64,000 nucleotides of DNA from Paragonimus westermani (Eukaryota; Platyhelminthes; Trematoda; Plagiorchiida; Troglotrematidae), in the NCBI GenBank assembly GCA_008508345.1, contig QNGE01000899.1, positions 35,747 to 99,746 on the forward strand, written 5' to 3'. How positions within the stretch are numbered: the stretch's first letter is position 1; the number at the start of each line of letters is the position of its first letter. Below are positions 61,300-64,000 of the stretch, piece after piece. The notes beneath the pieces were generated by a model. That model was not told where the DNA came from. It saw only the letters and a list, made by a program, of their open reading frames with translations, and did no database searches. A program made the position numbers and the translations under genes.

Positions 61300-61960
61300 A
61301 TTTTGATTGGCAGTTCGTCAGATCTTCTGTTTTATCGGGGTTTGGATATTTGGTGAATCGAGATTTCTACTGCAGCTGACCAGGTATGTGGGCATACTGA
61401 CGGAACCTGATTCCTATTCACTTCAATCAAGGGGTGGTTTCTGCATCAGCATCGGATTGTATCAAGGGTGTCGGCTTTCATCATTTTGTTTAACTTTCAC
61501 ATATTTGAAACGGTGAAAAACCTTCTACAGCATTTAAAGATATTGCAGTAGATTCCATATAAACTGAAGAGTTGACAAGTCTTGATCTTGCTGGGTGATC
61601 AATTTCAGGTAGTGCATAAAATACCATAAACTAATCCGAGTTCTAATAACTATATATCGTGATGCGCATGCAGCCTCAAAATGTAAAGTGTTTCTGCAAC
61701 GTTTGTGTGATTACGTGGATTTAATGTTGTATACTAAGTTAAAGGGAAGCGACAGAAGTCTAACGACCGAAACAAAAGCTTTTGCCCCCAAGACCAGTGC
61801 AGTATTCACCAATCTAGAACAGCTACGACGATACAGAGGTCTCTCGTTGAAAGTTAAAAGGTGCGCATATAAGGCGACCGTGTAATAGGTGTTACCGTAC
61901 GGTTGGGAAACCCATATGTTGAAGATAGAAAACATGAACCATCTTCAGGTTCCAATTACT
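61300..61960 (+). mobile_element. RTE-like LINE relic, second copy (RT block to thumb)
   Basis: Frames read in order: GFCISIGLYQGCRLSSFCLT at about 61436-61495, matching the G-V-R-QGCPLSPFLF block; ELTSLDLAG at about 61570, where the active-site (Y/L)ADD has become LAG; ASKCKVFLQRLCDYVD at about 61675-61722, matching FAPSKCKV-x-LQDW; AVFTNLEQLRRYRGLSLKV at about 61800-61855, matching the F-x-NLRHLWRRRDI-x-LS-x-KGR block; then VLPYGWETHMLKIENMNHLQ at about 61888-61950, matching VLLYG-x-ETW-x-LR-x-ED-x-x-x-L. It is the same lineage as the relic at 16780-18090, and overlaps it over the SKCK-to-ETW part. Active-site loss and several stops show it is dead. Confidence 0.8.
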
Positions 61961-62561
61961 CCCATCGGGTAGCACCAACGGGTGGGCAATAAAAAGGTTG
62001 GTGAGCAGGTATATTTTTAGGGAATGGCAATTAGCTTCTTTTGTTTCTTTCCTTCAGTATGCAAAGAATTGCGTGTTAGAGCAATGTACTGAAGATTTTG
62101 CGGCCAACTGACTTAGGATGCACAATGGTAGAACAGTGACCTGGTATAGAGAAATGAAGTCGTTCGCCGGTCACTGCATTCCGCATTCCTCTCCTTGGAT
62201 GAGACTCTCGCAACTGAGAGACTCGGTGGCAGGAGACGTTAGGTGAGATAACACCTAGTTGGCTGCGGTGGGGTGAGTGTTTTCGCTGTTTCGTCTGAAG
62301 TTTCTGCGAAGTTAGTGTTATTATCGACCTGGGATAGTTAAAACCGTAAGCAACTATCTTGCTGATAACATCCCACTTTTGCCTATAGCCCGGATTTTTT
62401 AAGGTGCTGTATATTTGAGTGCAAATAAAACAGCTTTTCCTAGCTTTTACCTTTCCCGTCATAGTTCCACTTTTAGCTGCCTGCTGCTCCCTTCTACCTG
62501 GCTATATCACAGCTAATTATCAGCGCGAACCACTGGGGTATTGCTTTCCTGTTCGTTGCAG
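61961..62561. other. LINE-flanking GC-richer tract, no recognised gene
   Basis: A 128-codon minus ORF (62462-62076) with PRRGMRNAVTGERLHFSIPG and STIVHPKSVGRK covers a patch richer in G and C than its surroundings. I suspect an unrelated interspersed repeat or LINE 3' untranslated sequence rather than a gene, but cannot prove it from one copy. Confidence 0.35.
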
Positions 62562-62675
62562 ATGCAGTTGCGAATGATAATGAATTTCTGCATTATCTTT
62601 ATCCGTATTCTTCAGAGGAACCAGACAACTTTGACGCGCATTCGTCTGGAGATAGTTTTGTAATCTTCCCAGTTG
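62562..62675 (+). CDS. Possible symmetric 114-nt exon, product unknown
   Basis: The acceptor CCTGTTCGTTGCAG ends at 62561 and the donor is GTTG|GTATGG at 62676. One frame is open throughout, entering and leaving in phase 1, and reads AVANDNEFLHYLYPYSSEEP then DNFDAHSSGDSFVIFPV. It is acidic and protein-like with no ATG, so it would be missed by an ATG ORF search. The same frame stays open upstream to 62477 and downstream to a TAA near 62715, so openness alone is weak evidence. No family recognised. Confidence 0.3.
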
Positions 62676-64000
62676 GTATGGTATTCAAATTACTGCTACT
62701 CACTTAAAACCACAAGCACTCACGGTAACCATGTCAACACCGAGGATTGTAAGAGAATAAGTATGAAACAATCCGTCTACAACCGCAAGTCAGTCATCCA
62801 CTGAGGTGATCAGCAGTCACCGGGCAAATGTTCAGCAATACGTAACATAATAACACACGTAAACTCAAGCGGATCGATCGGTGGAACACGTGGCAGTCCG
62901 CAATTTGTAGCACGTATATATCCACTGCTATCTTTTTGACATTCATGGGATTTTCACCGACTGGCAATGACAAAGTACACATTAGAATACCCACCACATA
63001 CCTCTTCTAAAACCCTAAGGAAGCTACTGGTGGTATCTGACCATAATGTTTTCATCTATTCACTAAACCGTTTTTCAATTTCTGTCGTGAACATTTCATC
63101 GATTTAGCATGGCACATCTGTGTGAATGTTCCCACAATTTCAAGAAAATTAATGAATGATATGACTTGTGGACAACATAGAAGTCCGCTTGCGACCGGAT
63201 GGTTATAGACAGTATGGTAAGTCATACGGATAAGGCAAATCTACTGATGCGGTGCTAATTCACTTCAGCGTGGTCTTAATCAATCTAACAATAGTTCCCC
63301 AAAGCATATCGTTTATGAAGACAGGGTTCATGCAATAGGCACAAATGAATACTCCAGCGATTGTTGATCTTGAAGGCGTTAGTGGGTTTCAATTTTGATT
63401 TTAAAAACCCTAGTGCAGCCACAAATACAATATCTATCCGGTCAGTTGTTCAATTCCGAACCATAATCGTAAAGCCATGGAATGTAGATTACAAACCCAT
63501 GAAGTCCATGTTTTGATGCCGTAATTTTAATTTGCAACATAGTCTGACACAATATTAGTTTCCACCAGAAATCAAGGAGTAATTCATTATAGACATTTAT
63601 GTCCATCTTATTTTCCTGCACATATCCCTGATTAAAATTACATAGGGAAAGATAAAATCCGCCTTTCGCATCCTCAAATGTTTGACGATCATCAGTGTTT
63701 ATGAAACCATTCACTGGAAAAACTAGAAACTTATGTAGCAGACGAATCATAACAGGTGCGGTTAATATGTCTTTCTGCAACGTACGGTGAAAATCCATGT
63801 TCTAGCTTAGATGAGAGCAGAAGGAAATCATTACCCTACCTCGCCTGAAATAGGACTAACTACCCAATCGAATATTGATCAGTTGGATAATGGCCAAGAT
63901 AGCCACTGAGAGAAAATACATTTTTTACACGGTGGTCTCAGTTTTTTACAAGTTGGTAGTTTCCACAATATTCTGCTCCTTGGTGACAAAAACCCTTAAA
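62676..64000. other. No recognised gene
   Basis: AT-rich. A 118-codon minus-strand ORF (63798-63442) begins MDFHRTLQKDILTAPVMIRL. The LQKDILTAPV stretch slightly recalls the connector after the reverse transcriptase of LTR retrotransposons, but the expected TDAS block is not there (only NTDDRQTFEDAKGG). Not called as a gene. Confidence 0.35.

Noticed and set aside
62076..62462. 128-codon minus-strand ORF as a gene
   Set aside because: The peptide resembles translated interspersed-repeat sequence and sits directly after a LINE relic; no splice or start context.
63442..63798. LTR-retrotransposon RNase H connector (LQKDILTAPV)
   Set aside because: Only about ten residues match the pattern, the TDAS-x-x-G motif that should follow is absent, and no polymerase motif is found on that strand nearby.

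Overview
This window is eukaryotic, non-coding-dominated DNA, most likely from a parasitic flatworm and probably a digenean fluke. The reasons are mixed. Recognisable coding sequence is sparse and split by GT-AG introns. Every long recognisable protein fragment other than one transporter is a decayed retroelement. The retroelement set (Penelope-like elements with a GIY-YIG tail, RTE-like LINEs whose 3' ORF carries an 'LRWLG' motif, tRNA-derived SINEs) is the mixture I associate with fluke genomes. Species cannot be read from the window. There is no sign of bacterial operons, CRISPR, phage or virus genes.

Layout. At 2-250 the window opens inside the 3' end of a Penelope-like element (+). From 4117 to 20662 lie the last two coding exons of an SLC16-type (monocarboxylate transporter-like) gene on the + strand, separated by a 15.8-kb intron. 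The exon ends are phase-matched, the joined protein is continuous, and the remaining exons must lie left of the window. The intron holds a tRNA-derived SINE (about 7970-8135), a same-strand RTE-like LINE relic (about 16780-18090), a near-perfect foldback centred on a single N (18371-18462), a possible zero-length (recursive) splice site near 9439, and a GC-rich orphan exon-like block (13965-14109).

From 20663 to about 38700 I recognise no gene. From about 38700 to 50405 the sequence is a graveyard of mobile elements: SINE copies at about 38.7 and 47.5 kb, two Penelope-like fragments head to head at 41369-42840, an inverted pair of a second tRNA-derived SINE at 48318-48590, and a second LINE type at 49630-50405. 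From 50.5 kb to the end are isolated exon-like open blocks with plausible splice sites but no recognised family (about 50.9-51.2, 56.5, 58.7 and 62.6 kb, plus one at 46.0 kb), another Penelope-like tail (about 59.9-60.05 kb) and a third LINE relic (61300-61960).

The only host gene I can name is the transporter. Everything else host-derived is a candidate exon needing transcript evidence. In DNA of this AT content, open frames of about 100 codons are expected by chance, so most bare ORFs are omitted on purpose.
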